The translations under genes were made by a program, and so were the position numbers. A DNA stretch of 64,000 bases from Prorocentrum cordatum (lineage: Eukaryota; Sar; Dinophyceae; Prorocentrales; Prorocentraceae): contig CAUYUJ010016367.1 in assembly GCA_963575745.1 (NCBI GenBank), positions 27,501-91,500 of the forward strand, in the 5' to 3' direction. The notes beneath the pieces are model-generated. The model searched no databases. It was not told where the DNA came from and was given only the letters and a program-made list of their open reading frames with translations. This document shows, one piece after another, positions 11,632 to 22,311 of this stretch. Numbering within the stretch: the first letter of the stretch is position 1; each line of letters begins with the position of its first letter.

Positions 11632-12330
11632 CGCCGCCGTGGGCGGAGCGAGCTCCGCTGTCGAGAGCATCACAAGTTGGGGCCGCCCGCACTGAAAATG
11701 CACCCTGTGGACGGCTAGGGGTCCAGCACGCACACAGGAAGGCACTCCGAGTACACTCGCCCGCCTGACAGCCGCACAGCTTCCCGCCAGCAGCGACAGG
11801 CCCCCGGACACTGTCGCCCATGTGACGCCCATGGTGAGACAGACGGCCTGAGCGCGAGGACCGCCGCCGTGGACGAGCGAGCCCCGCTGTCGCGTGCATC
11901 ACAGGTTGGGGCCGCCCGCACTGAAAATGCACTTTGTGGACGGCTAGGGGTCCAGAACGCACACAGGAAGGCTTCTCACAACGTTGCGATCCTAGAACCC
12001 GCCACCGCACCTGCGGAGCCTCACGCGTAGCACATGCCAATCAGCGGTCTGTGGCAAGGGGCCGACCACCCTTTGGACCACGACAACGGCCCTCGGATCA
12101 CCCAACAGGCCCTGATCATAGCTCATGGTGACCCAAGGCGGCCCCAAGGAGGCCCAGGATGGCCACGGCTAGCTCGAGGACGGCCTCAAGAAACGCCCCA
12201 TGGCTCTGCCAAGGACCTCCGAGAGGCCAACATCGTCACAATACGCATGCCTCACAGTGTGGCGCCAGATGTCTGCCAGATGAGTTCAGAAGGTCTCGCA
12301 GGTGCAAAGGGCCCACTAAGGAACTCCTAC

Positions 12331-12484
12331 ATTTAGGCCGGGCATGTCCTCCTAAAGGCGGATTTTGGAGCGAAAATGATAACAAAACACACCCAACCAC
12401 AGTGAAGAGAAGCACGGAAATCGTCACCAGACTATTGTCGTACCATTCTTGAATATTCCTCCTGTAGGGTCACATACCCGACAT
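12331..12484 (+). mobile_element. MITE-A copy (diverged)
   Basis: Left end GGCCGGGCATGTCCTCCTAA..GGCGGATTTTGG, right end CCTCCTGTAGGGTCACATACCCGAC. Flanked by diverged direct repeats of about 35 bp (both contain AGGTG(C/T)AAAGGGCC), which may be an older local duplication. Confidence 0.75.
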
Positions 12485-13257
12485 ACTCGTAGGTGTAAAG
12501 GGCCCCCTAAGGAACCCCTGGATTGCCCAAAGGACGTCGAGAATGACATCCGAGGCGCCCAGAAACTCTCCAGGATGGTCCGAATTGGCCGAAGACCGCC
12601 CTAAGATGACACCACCCTCGCCTGGGCAGCCCGAGGCCCTTCCAAAGCGGCCGCGTCCCCAAGAGGACCCAAGAGGGGTCACGTGCGCGTCGAGGCGGTA
12701 TCCAACTTCACAAGATGTGAACTTGCGCACTGGTTCCCCCTTGCGCCCCGTACTACCAAGAACGGTGGCGGATGTGGGCGGCGGCACGAAAGGAAAGTGC
12801 AATTTATCAGGCACCCTGGCGAGGCTGAACTGCTTGACTGTCCACCAGCGCGCTTGCAGCGAGTCGGGCCCTTGTTGTTATTAGTTCCGCTTCCTGCGAA
12901 GGAAAGGGCCCTAACACATTCAGCCCAACATGCGTTGACCACCTTCCTGCGCCTTGAGTAACGTCATATCGCTCAATCGCGTGACCAGCTCGTCGGTTCC
13001 CAGGCATCGCGCGGCACCACATTTTCAGAAGCCGAAGGGGAAACCCCATGGCAACCACCCCCCTGGCCTTCCTCCCCGCCCGTCGTCCATCAAGAGCCAA
13101 CATTTATTTCCTCCTCGTGATAAAACCCGCGACCGATTCGCACTGGCGCGGTCTGGCAATGCACCACTCTTCAGCGTTCCCGACGGCACCGGCGCGAATC
13201 GTGACATGACCGGCCCTCCCACACCTGCCCCACCCAACCCAAATCTTACCTACTATC

Positions 13258-13735
13258 GTCAGGGGGAAAAAAAGTCCCCAACAACCCGCCCGAACGCGCC
13301 GGGGACTCGCTCCGCGGCGCCTGGGCAAACCGCAATGTGGGGGCGATCAAGGGGGGGAGAAACGTAACCGTCGGTCGGAAGAGGTGGGTAGAAACATTAT
13401 GTAGGAAGGCGTTTGAGGAAGATTGGGCTTTCGCCCGCCCATTGAAGAGGGAAGAGGAAAGACCACGCGACTCCTGAAGTAGGCAGACTCCTCAAAGAGA
13501 TTGGACTCGGGCATCCAAAAGTACCTACTTTCGACGACCGACGGGTAATGGTGTGGGCGATAATGGACGGGGGAGAAACCTGCACCGTTCGCCTCATGTT
13601 GGGCCCTTGGTCATACCTACAATCGCCAGGGGAACAAAAAACAAAAACGGTCCCCAAGAACCCGCCCGAACGCGCCGGGGGACTGGGTCCCCAGCAGTTG
13701 GGCGTTACGCAATGTGGGGGCGATCAATGAGGAAC
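13258..13735 (+). repeat. Local ~376-bp direct duplication
   Basis: CCCGCCCGAACGCGCCGGGG and CGCAATGTGGGGGCGATCAA occur near 13280-13350 and again near 13655-13730. Related GGGAGAAAC(A/G)TGCAC blocks recur at 13570, 13890 and 14100. Confidence 0.55.
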
Positions 13736-15157
13736 CCGCCAAAGATATACGCGCCCAACCATGCATGTGAACGCGGTCCCCCAATCCGCCAAACGGGCCG
13801 CGTGATACGAACGTTCGCGCATTGCGGATTCTCGATGCCAACGTGTATTAATGTACGTGTACGGCCTTCTTTCGCTGCTGGATCAACGGGGGGGAGAAAC
13901 ATGCACATGTCGCCCCCCTCTTGTGCCCCAACGGGTGCGGACCGCCGCCCAAGAGCAGAGCGGCGATCCCCCAACCGCCCCCGACGAAATCCCAAAAAAC
14001 TAAAACCAAGATTCCCCAGAAACCGTTCCGCAAACTCCGTTTTTCACACTCACTGCCGCCCCAAGGGGTCGGCGGTGCGGCGTCAGCCAATGAATCAACG
14101 GGAGGGAGAAACGTGCACCTTTCGCCCCCCTCTTGGGCCCCCGATGGGTGTGGACCGCCGCCGCAGACCCCGAGGCGGCGCCCGCCATTTCCGAGGGCGG
14201 ACCCCCGTGGAGCTGGCGCGGGCGGCAGAGCACCCCAGCTGCCCGCCTGGTGAGCTATCAACTCCTCCTCCTCTCCTCCTTCTCCTCCTCCTCCTCCTCC
14301 GCCTCCTCCTCCTCATTCTTCCTCCTCCTCCTCCTCATCCTCCTCATCCTCCATCCCCCTCCTCCTCCTCCTCCACCTCCTCCTCCTTTCTCCTCCTCCT
14401 CACTACTCATAATCCTATTCCTACCCTCCACATCCTTCTCTCCGACGCCTGAACAAAAAAACGTGCAACGCCGGATATCGGGGCTCCGTCTTCTGTCTCC
14501 TCTCCTCCGCCTCCTCTCCTCCTTCTCCTCCTTCCTCCTCATTCCTCCCCCCCCCCCCGCCCCCCCCGCAGCTACTCGCGCAGTCACCCCGCCCACCCAC
14601 CCACAGCTTGGTGTGCAAAACCCCTGCGGCGGCGATTTCGATGTCTGCTTGGCGCATCGCTGTGGCCGCGCTAGCGCGCGCAGACTCGCGCGCAGAGCGG
14701 CCAGCCTCTCTGTCGCGACCGACGCGGCCGCGGTGGCGCTGACCGCTGGGGACTTCCCTCATTAATGAGCCCAACAGCCTCCTGTCAAGCTTGCCCGCTC
14801 GCAGGTCATGCTGTTCCTGGTTGCGTGATAGTCGAAGCCCTACCCGAACAAACATGACTGCCCACGCTGGACGTGGATTGACAACGCTGTGTCGCTACAT
14901 TGTGAATTCTGAGCCACGTCTACATCGCAGAGCGAGTGGGGCTTGGAAAGCGTTTGTCGCTCCTTGCCAAAAGCTTTGCCCCGATTTGTGGACTCCGCGA
15001 TCGCCGCGGCGACCACAACACACGGCCCCGAGGTTTGATTCGAGACCGGATATCACGCAACAAGCTCCGGCTGCAGGATGCATGGAGAATGTGCGAGGCC
15101 CCTGGCCGTCCACGTGGGACCCCTGGACGTCCAAAGCTCCACCAGCTCCCTCTAGGC

Positions 15158-15304
15158 TCAGGTCGGACGTGTCCCCCTACAGGCGGACTTTGGGCGAAAG
15201 CAAACACTCCAAAAATGCTCCAAAATAGACAAACAAAATAGTCCCCGGACTATTTCTTGACCACTTTTGAAAATTCTTCGTGTCGAGGGACAGGCCCGAC
15301 TCAA
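15158..15304 (+). mobile_element. MITE-A copy with perfect 8-bp flanking duplication
   Basis: Ends TCGGACGTGTCCCCCTACAG and GTCGAGGGACAGGCCCGAC. Flanked by CTCTAGGC at 15150-15157 and 15305-15312. Inner TAGTCCCCGGACTATTTCTTG motif as in other copies. No ORF. Confidence 0.85.
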
Positions 15305-15477
15305 CTCTAGGCGCAGGTGGTCTGGCAGCTCTTGTCTCCCCTCCTCCAGAGCACGTGTCTTCCCCCCTGCTGGGTGGGGGCCACCCTGCCCCCGATCCCG
15401 CTCCATCAAGCGTTTGTTGTCCTGACACCGTTTCGCTACCCGACCCCCATCCCTAATTAAGCTGTCTTGTCCGAATA

Positions 15478-15650
15478 TCGGCGGTGGACAAACCTCCCTT
15501 TAGTAAACCTCCCCTTAGTGAAAACGGCCTGGGACCGAAACCGACGGACCTGGATCCGCAAAAATGATAGCCGCGACGCCCTCTCGCGAACCGACAACGG
15601 CCAATTCACTAATCGACGTGTCAGGGTAGGAGGTCTATCAAGCTCCGAGA
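15478..15650 (+). mobile_element. Inverted-repeat element family C, copy 1
   Basis: About 170 bp beginning GGTGGACAAACCTCCC and ending GTAGGAGGTCTATCAAGCTCC, a short imperfect terminal inverted repeat. Contains GGACCGAAACCGACGGACC and AACGGCCAATTC. Same layout at 25.9, 30.15 and 46.8 kb. Confidence 0.6.
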
Positions 15651-15969
15651 ATATAAGACGAATGCAGGACGGGGCTCCATTCGGGTACGGAAACATCGGG
15701 AACCGCTGTGACCCAGCGGATCTGGAGGATGTGTCGGGCGCCGCGGCCTTCTCGGAGCATTCTGGAGCGCTCTGAGAGCGTCCCCGAACGCTCTGGAACG
15801 GATTTATACTCGTCCTAGCCCCGCCCAGTAACACAGTCGCCAAAACGGCTCCAATACTGGTCGGCAAACAGCAGAAGAGTCCCAATTGCGGGGCGGGGAG
15901 CCCTAGGGGGCCCAGTCCGGCAGCCATTTCGCCTGAGGCGTCCTCACAATATGAACGTTGTCGTATCTG

Positions 15970-16165
15970 GCGGTTCGACATTGGGCGGAGGGAGGGGGGT
16001 CTGGCTCCGAACCTCTGCTCAACGAGACCGCTTGCGGCAGTGCGCCCTGTGGGAGGAGGCCCCGCCTGCTCGAAGCGGGCGCCCCCAAACCGCCCAGACC
16101 TGCTCCATGGGGGGGGGGCCGAAAGCCCGCACCGATTGGCAACGCAGCGAACAAGAGAACGCTCA
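15970..16165 (+). repeat. Dispersed repeat family D, copy 1
   Basis: Shared with 17165-17490 and 52945-53175: CGACATTGGGCGGA, GGTCTGGCTCC, CTGCTCGAA, a CCATGGGGGGG block, and CGCACCGATTGGCA. About 200 bp without coding potential. Confidence 0.6.
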
Positions 16166-16263
16166 CCCCTGCCTCGAGAGCCTCGCGGGCGCCTCCGTGC
16201 CGGCTGCAGGTTCGGTCTGGACGGCCACGACCCCCTTGTGCCCCCCCCCCCCAAGCCAAAGAA

Positions 16264-16422
16264 CTAGATCGGGCATGCCCCCGTACAGTCGGATCGTCGG
16301 CGAAAGTTCGAAATATCCCCGAACATATTCAACAGTGGCCAAAAATAGGCACAACATCGTCCCAAGACTACTTTTTGACTATGTTTGAATACGCCTCCTG
16401 TAGAGGGACGCGCCCGACTTCA
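16264..16422 (+). mobile_element. MITE-A copy
   Basis: Ends TCGGGCATGCCCCCGTACAG and GCCTCCTGTAGAGGGACG..CCCGACTT, with inner CATCGTCCCAAGACTAC and TTTTGACTATGTTTGAATA. Confidence 0.85.
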
Positions 16423-17164
16423 CCCTTGCCCCCCCCCCCCCCAAAAAAAAGGCCGCACGGCCGTGCCCTCTCCCCCTTGCCCCGGCGGCAGCCACCTCCT
16501 TCTCAGACGAGGTCTGTCTCGCGCCTGGTCCAGGCTGCTGCTCGGCGGCGAGCCCCGCGGGGGGAGGCGAGCAAAGAGGGGCCTCCTCGGAAGGCTCGGA
16601 AGCGGCGGCGGCGGCACCGGCTCGGGCCCAGCACCCCTCCCTCCAGGCGAGAGCCTCTTGCGCTGCCTTGGGCATACAGTCTGGGCCGGGCCACTTGCCC
16701 AGCCTCGGCGGCGGGCCCCGTGGGGGAAGTGAGGAGGGGCGGGCGTGCCCAGAGGGCTCAGGAGCCCCCTGGCCTGCCGCGAAGTTTTCTGGGCCGTCCC
16801 CGAAGACAGGCGCGAGGGCCTGCGAAAGGGCGCGAGGGCTTCCGGAAAGGGCGCGAGGGCTTCCGAAAAGAAAGGGCGCGAGGGCTTCTGCAAAGCGAGG
16901 GCGCGAGGGCTTCCGCAAAGGTGAGGGTGCGAGGGCTGCCAAAAAGGGCGCGAAAACTTCTCAGAAGGCGCGAGGGCCTCCGAGAAGTCCCGCCGCCGAC
17001 CGAGAAGGCCTTCGCCTCTTCGCGTCCCCCCCCCGCTCGCCGCCGACGAGCACGACCTTCTCGAGTCCGCTCGCCCTTCGGATGCTCGAGGCGGGAGGTC
17101 GGACCGCCGTAGAGGCGGTAAAGGCTGGAGGTCGACAGGCGCAGGCCGGAAAGGGAGCGTTTTC
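16423..17164. repeat. GC-rich stretch with a ~22-bp minisatellite
   Basis: Bases 16815-16990 repeat GGCGCGAGGGCTTCCG(A)AAAG about eight times. The minus strand at 16500-16700 is open with mixed composition ('CMPKAAQEALAW' type reading) and might be an exon; not assignable. Confidence 0.5.
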
Positions 17165-17490
17165 TTGTGCGGCGTTTCGACAGTGGGCGGGAGCAGGAGC
17201 AGGAGGAGGAGGAGACGTAGCAGGAGGTGGAGTAGGAGGACCAGTAGGCGGAGGAGGAGGAGTAGGAGGAGGAGGAGGAGGGGGAGGAGGAGGAGGAGGG
17301 GGAGGAGGAGGAGGAGAGGGAGGACCTCTGTCTAGTGCGACTGTGTGCAACAGTGGCTCCTATGGGAGGAGACTCCACCTGCTCGAAACAGGCGCCCAAA
17401 CCAGCCAATAACTATATACTTCATGGGGGAGAGGGGGTTGCGAGGGCCCGCTCCGATCGGCACAACAACGAATACGGAAACGATCACAAA
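17165..17490 (+). repeat. Family D copy carrying an internal GGA expansion
   Basis: Same markers as the other D copies (GGCGTTTCGACAGTGGGCGG, ACTCCACCTGCTCGAA, TCCGATCGGCA), but 17186-17330 is a (GGA)n tract placed just after GTGGGCGG, where other copies have only a short G-rich run. Confidence 0.65.
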
Positions 17491-17889
17491 GCAGGCGACG
17501 GCCCGCCGCCCTGTTTCGTTCAAGGCGTTGGATCTCTGGGGAGGGCGCGGAGCAGGAGGAGTTGGTCCTGGGCAAAGGGGTCTTTCGTAGTGGGGCCGCC
17601 AAAAAAACATGCAATCGTTCATCCTCTGGCTTACGGCGCTCACCGCGCGTGACCTCTCCCTCGCAGACCACGGTCAGTGGACGAATCGACCGATTCGTCC
17701 ATTGACCCCATGGGCCCAGAGCCGGCGGCGAGCGAAGGGAGGGACATGAGAAGGCGGAAGGCCCTCTCAGAAGGCGGCGGGACTTCTCGGAAGCCCTCGC
17801 GCCCTCCGAGAAGTCCTTTGCGTCTTCGGGGACGGCTCAGAGAACTTCTCGGAAGGCCTCTGGCCCACGAGCGACGCGATCGTCTGGTG
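17491..17889. other. No gene seen
   Basis: Mixed sequence; 17750-17850 has repeated GAAGGC / CTTCTCGGAAG palindromic words related to the 16.8-kb minisatellite. Confidence 0.4.
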
Positions 17890-18082
17890 AGCATCGTTTA
17901 ACCGATCCCCAGCCCCAGCGGCGTGGCCTGGGCCCCACTGGCCGATTTACCCCCCTACATGGGGATATAGGCCGTCCCCTTCGGGTTTCGAGGGGTGTAT
18001 CCGTGTATCCCCAACTGGGGTGGCAGTTTGATGGGGGTCTCGAAGGGGACGGGGATCGGGTTGGGATCGGTGAAACGATACC
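17890..18082 (+). mobile_element. Inverted-repeat element family B, copy 1
   Basis: Left end GAGCATCGTTTAACCGATCC, right end GGGATCGGTGAAACGATACC: terminal inverted repeats of about 18 bp. Interior contains GGCGTGGCCTGGGCCCCACT, CATGGGGATATAGG and GGGTTTCGAGGGGTGTATCC. Same layout at 31.2, 32.0 and (incomplete) 26.9 and 52.8 kb. Confidence 0.75.
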
Positions 18083-18122
18083 GATCTGGGAAGGCAGGCG
18101 AGGACCTGTTTCGGGAGCGGCC

Positions 18123-18292
18123 AAGAGGGGGGTGTCTAAGAGGGGGGGGTGCAAATCATGGCCGGCGGCATGTGCGCAGCCCAGCGGGGGGGCCAGGGAC
18201 GTAACGAAACAAGAAGAGGCGCCCTGAAATCTGGGGAAGTGTCGTGCCCCCCCCCCCTAGTCAGCACCCCCCTCTTTGCCGCCCCCGAGGAA
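18123..18292 (+). mobile_element. Inverted-repeat element family F, copy 1
   Basis: Begins CAAGAGGGGGGTG and ends CACCCCCCTCTTTGCC. Interior CAAATCATGGCCGGCGGCATG and AACAAGAAGAGGCGC match 45048-45235. Confidence 0.65.
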
Positions 18293-18299
18293 GGCAGGC

Positions 18300-18590
18300 G
18301 AGGACTTAGTGGGCCCCGGAAACGGCAGGGCCGTTCTTTCACCGTTTCCGAAAAAGTGTCCCTTGAAAGTGGAAACGACACAAAAACGGCGAGCGGAAAC
18401 GGTAACAAAAACGGCTCCAGGATTGGAACCGGAGCGGGAACCCGTAAAAGAACGGCGACGGAACCGGTAAACAAAAAACGGCGTCGGAACCGGTAACAAG
18501 AATAACGGCGCCGGAACCGGTAAAAAAAAGCGGCAACAAAAAATGCAAAACGGCACCGGTAAAAAAAAGGCCCTGTCGTTTCCAGGGCCC
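18300..18590. repeat. Degenerate ACCGGTAAAAA / AAACGGC repeat
   Basis: Irregular 20-30-bp repeats of AACGGCNNCGGAACCGGTAA with A-runs, bounded by two GGCCCCGGAAACGGCAGGGCC-like words in opposite orientation. Confidence 0.55.
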
Positions 18591-19185
18591 GGTGAGGGCG
18601 AGGACCTCTTTGCCGCCTCGGCGGGCCGAGGGCCGAGCTCCGCCGCGCGCCGCGCGAGGCGCAGGATCCGCCGGGCCACCGCCCTCGGGGGGCACCTCCC
18701 CCGGGGGGGCGGGGGGGCACGGGCACCTCCCCCGGGGTGGGGGGGCCCCCGCGGGGGGGGGAGGGGGGGAGGGGAGCGGCTCGGCGGCCCGGGCCGGACG
18801 GGCCTGGGGGGCCTCGGGCCCCGCGACCTGGGGGCCTCTTCCCTCCAGTGTGCCAGGAGAGGGGGGGGGGGGGGGGGGGGGGCGGGGGGGGGGGGGAGAG
18901 AGAAGGAGGAGGGGGAGGAGGGGGAGGAGGAGGAGGGGGAGGAGGAGGAGGTAGGGGAGGAGGAGGAGGAGGAAGGCAGAGGAAGGAGGAGGAGGAGGAG
19001 GAGGAGGAGGTTAGGAGGAGAGGAAGAAGGAGGGGTGGAGGTAGAAAGGAAAGCAGCAGGAGAAAGGAGCAGGAGTGGAGCAGTGAGGCGCAGGAGGGGG
19101 AGGAGGAGGAGGGGGAGGAGGAGGAGGAGGAGGAGGAGCAGGAGGTGGAGGTGGAGGAGGAGGAGGAGGAGGAGGAAGAGGAAGA
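18591..19185. repeat. GC-rich stretch and (GGA)n tract
   Basis: 18600-18850 is very GC-rich; 18860-19185 is GGA repeat, giving Glu/Gly/Arg runs on plus and Leu/Ser/Pro runs on minus. Not coding. Confidence 0.7.
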
Positions 19186-19361
19186 TCATGTCGGGCAGGT
19201 CCCCCTGCAGGCGGATGTTGGACGAAATATAAAAGTAGTTAAACAACATTAGATTAAACAAATATTCCGAAATACTCAAAAATGGTTTTTAAAAACACAT
19301 CCCCGACTATTTCCTTACGGCTTCCAGTTATTCCTCCTGGAGAGGGACAAGCCCGACTTAA
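19186..19361 (+). mobile_element. MITE-A copy
   Basis: Ends TCGGGCAGGTCCCCCTGCAG..GGATGTTGGACGAAATA and TATTCCTCCTGGAGAGGGAC..CCCGACTTAA. Flanking octamers match at 6 of 8 (GAGGAAGA / GGCGAAGA). Confidence 0.85.
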
Positions 19362-19613
19362 GGCGAAGACGAGGACGAGCCCCGATAGCCGGGCACTGCA
19401 CGTTTTTCTCAGCGGGCGAGCTTGCCTCGCTTCGAGCTCCCGGGCCCTCACGGATCGACCAGGCTCGGCACACGCCGCAGAGAAGAGGAGGTCCAGGGTG
19501 CTGGCGATGTTCTTTGCTTACGATGCTGCATGCTTATTCGGGGCGTCGGATCCCAGACGAGGAGGAGGAGGAGGAGGAGGAGGAGGAGGAAGAGGAGGAC
19601 GGAGGAGGACGAA

Positions 19614-19667
<54 letters not shown>

Positions 19668-19930
19668 AAGGGGGGACGTCAAGCTAGATTCGCAAGCGTC
19701 ACATCTGACGTGGTACTCCTCCCTCCCATCCCGTATCATCATTGCGTGAATGCCCTCTCTACTCGCACAGTAGGGTGTTGAACTCGGCAATGATCCAGAG
19801 ACCGTACGCGATGCATGGTGTGGCACGGCATAGCATGGCATGGAAGAGCACGGCCACAGGCGACGTCGTCGCGTCGAGAACGCAACTCATGTCGACAACA
19901 AGGTCAGAGAGAAACCTGACATGAAGCAAG
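19362..19930. other. No gene; (GGA)n-(GAC)n microsatellite
   Basis: 19558-19610 GGA repeat runs into a pure (GAC)n at 19611-19669. The rest has no coding character. Confidence 0.6.
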
Positions 19931-20260
19931 ATGGGAAATGCAAATCGACGGTTTGGACAACGGGGAACGCAAAATGATATCAACGCTGCAACGGGAGCAC
20001 GATTTCAAAGGACCGAAACCGCGGAAGTAAAACCAGCGCTACAGTGGGAGCACGATTTGGATGGACTGGCAGCGCAGAACCGAAGCCAATGCTGCAGCAG
20101 CAAGAAAACGAGTGGGAAGAATCGTAACAATGAAATGAGGTTAGCGCTACAGCGGGCACATGAGTTGGAAGGACTGAAAACAATAAGATGGAGTCAACGC
20201 TGCAGCGGGAGCGCCATTCCGAAAACGACTGAAAACGTTCGGACTGGAAAACGCACATAC
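19931..20260 (+). repeat. ~52-bp degenerate tandem repeat
   Basis: AACGCTGCAGCGGGAGCACG variants recur at about 19987, 20038, 20089, 20143 and 20198, each followed by a GGA(C/T)(C/T)GAAA word. The GCTGCAGCG theme recurs at about 54770. Confidence 0.55.
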
Positions 20261-20540
20261 GAATTCTCAACTCGGCGGCATCCTAGTAAAGAACGACACG
20301 CGGAGGAGGCCAGAATACCTCCGAAGCGTTTTCGGGGGAGAGAGGGAAGGAGGAGGAGCAAGAGGCGCGGGAAGAGGAGGACAGGACAAGGCAAGAACCG
20401 TTGCGAGCCAAGCCTTGGAATGCTGGGGTAATACCTGCTGCGGCTCGTGTCCGGAGGGGGAGACGGGCCATGACCAGCTTAAGCCCAAGATGCATCAGCG
20501 CTGCTCCCGTGCCTGGTCCCCCCCGCATGCGACTCAAGCC
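20261..20540. other. No gene assigned
   Basis: The minus strand is open with a mixed composition and a GT after CCGCAGCAG (near 20430), so an exon is conceivable, but no family was recognised. Confidence 0.3.
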
Positions 20541-20699
20541 TTTGGTCGGGCATGTCCTCCTACAGGCGGGTTCTAAACGAATTGTTTTTTTTTCAGAAAA
20601 ATGGAAAATACGCAAATATATCTTAACAAAAAAAAAACATGCTGTTCTCTTACTATTTTAGAACACTCTCTCCTGCATAGAGGGACATGCCCGACTTAA
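20541..20699 (+). mobile_element. MITE-A copy with perfect 8-bp flanking duplication
   Basis: Ends TCGGGCATGTCCTCCTACAG and GCATAGAGGGACATGCCCGA. Flanked by CTCAAGCC at 20533-20540 and 20700-20707. Confidence 0.88.
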
Positions 20700-21374
20700 C
20701 TCAAGCCCACAGCCTTGCCTTCTCAATGCACGAGGCGCCCCCCTGGAAAGACCAGTATATGGGCCTGCCGTCCTGGCGACAGCCCCCCCCCTTTGAACAG
20801 GAAGTGCCTTGCATCCTCCTGGGGAAGTCCCGACCGTGCCCCGAGGCACAAGAAGGAGGAGGTGGAGAAGGAGGAGGAGGAGGGGGGGAGGAGGAGGGAG
20901 GAGGAGGAGGGGGAGAGGGAGGAGGAGAAGGAGGAGGAGGAGGAGGAGGAGGAGGAGGAGGAAGAGGAGGAAGAGGAGGGGGAGGGGGAGGAGATGGAGC
21001 AGGAGGAGGACGACGAGGAGGAGGAGGAGCGTCCTCCCGGGACACCAAGCGGCACCGACACCGCTACTCCCCCCCCCCGGACCTCTCCGGGGCCTCGTTC
21101 TGACCAGGATGTCGAGGCGGATCCCGCCGTGGCGACGAGGCTTTCCTGGAGGGCGACGAGGCTTTCCGTGGGAGGAGTATAAAGATGAAAACTTGTTTGA
21201 TCCGCGGGTCGAGAGCGAGCCTCTTCCGGTCGAAGCTAAGCGGGCCGCGCACGGCTTTAATTAACAGATGAAGGAAAACAGAAGGAGGGGCCTCACGTCA
21301 AGGCCAAGAGATGGCAACGCCCCGGGACATAAAGAAGAAAACACTGCATGAACAGAAACTTCTGGCACTCCGCA
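20700..21374. other. GGA tract and unassigned open stretches
   Basis: Plus strand 20707-20850 reads with a protein-like mix ('MHEAPPWKDQYMGLPSW' type) but has no start or clear donor. 20860-21020 is GGA repeat. Nothing assignable to 21374. Confidence 0.35.
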
Positions 21375-21510
21375 GGGACTTCTTGGACCTGCGCTGGGCC
21401 CCCCTTCCCTGGGGCGCGGAGCGCGCCAAGGGGCGGCCCCAGAGGAGGCGCCGCAGGGGGCACCCAGCGCGGATCCAAGAAACCCGCGCGGAACGCCAAG
21501 CGTTTATGTT
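21375..21510. repeat. Fold-back sequence
   Basis: GACTTCTTGGACCTGCGCTG at the left and CAGCGCGGATCCAAGAAACC at the right are imperfect inverted copies. The left arm and adjoining GCGCGGAGCGCG resemble 60775-60850, suggesting a dispersed element. Confidence 0.55.
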
Positions 21511-21540
21511 TATGCTGGTTGTTCTTCTTCGAGGGTAGCA

Positions 21541-21655
21541 TTAAGTCGGGCCTGCCCTCCTAGAGGGGGATTTTGGACGACACATCCAACACAGTCAAAG
21601 ACCACACCAAAATGATGAAACAATCTTCAAAACAACGTCCCCAATCTTTTTGTTA
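21541..21655 (+). mobile_element. MITE-A fragment (left end only)
   Basis: TTAAGTCGGGCCTGCCCTCC..GGATTTTGGACGACA and an A/C-rich interior are present; the right end is missing. Confidence 0.65.
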
Positions 21656-21660
21656 ACTAC

Positions 21661-21896
21661 CTTTTCCTCCTCTGATGCTCAGGGCCCTCCGCGCTCTCTG
21701 CAGGGAGTGCCGTGATGCTCTCCAGGCAGGGCCCCACGGCCCAGAGTGCTGGGCTGCTCTCCGAGGGCGCCGGGGGGGCGGGCGGCGAGCGCGAGGCGTC
21801 TCGCATCCACAGGTCCTCTGGCGAGCCCTCAGGCAGTGCATCCTGTGGAGGAGCAACAATGAAAGGGGCCTCAGGACATACAAACACCAATATTCC
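21661..21896 (-). CDS. Candidate exon, possible FSH1-like hydrolase fragment
   Basis: Minus-strand block, AG acceptor before 21896 and GT donor (GTAGTT) after 21661, 236 bp, open throughout. It reads 'GILVFVCPEAPFIVAPP', then 'LPEGSPEDLWMRDAS' and an acidic Pro/Ser-rich end. The first part resembles the 'vflDAPh' strand of FSH1-type serine hydrolases, but no catalytic residue can be placed, so this is a weak hint. An alternative acceptor (CCACAG) lies before 21842. It lies downstream of the last methyltransferase exon on the same strand and may belong to another gene. Confidence 0.35.
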
Positions 21897-22311
21897 CTAC
21901 ATTTTCTCCTACTTGCTGTGTTTTTGTCTTCCCCCCCCCCACTTCCCATATTTTCAAATATTTCCTGGGAATGGGCGATTCATTGTGTCAATGTGTGTTC
22001 CCCTCCTGAAGCAATACGGCATAAACATGTAAGCCGCACAAACATCAAAATTCTTGGAGGTCCGCACGGGCCGTCTTTGATCGGCGCTGGACCGCCCTCA
22101 CTGGCGGCGCTGGAGGCGCTGACAGTGGGGCCCAACGCCGATGCCAGAAGATCAGCGCGACCTCCGAGAAATTCTGAGAACGATAACGGTTTCATGATAC
22201 GATTGGCTCAAAATACGTTCCAATCATTCCGAAGGGTCTACGAAGCGGCCCCCATTTCTGCAACTTGTGTGAAACATTCGGACAGTTTGGAAGTCTAGAA
22301 CAAACAACATA
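21897..22311. other. No gene seen
   Basis: Lower-GC sequence with no recognisable coding or repeat structure. Confidence 0.4.

Larger units (their letters stand above)
9605..11975. repeat. 229-bp satellite array resumed
   Basis: Same unit as 4290-7161, with small indels and one 100-base gap. Ends around 11975 after AGGAAGGC. Confidence 0.9.
11976..15149. other. Non-repetitive to mildly repetitive DNA, no gene recognised
   Basis: No convincing gene. Includes one MITE-A copy, a 13.3-13.7 kb duplication and a CTC tract at 14262-14440. The minus strand at 14600-14850 is open with a mixed, charged composition ('MRQADIEIAAAG' type reading) and could hold an exon, but no family or clear splice pair was recognised. 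Confidence 0.4.

Noticed and set aside
14600-14850. Minus-strand exon reading
   Set aside because: Open and charged, but no family and uncertain borders.
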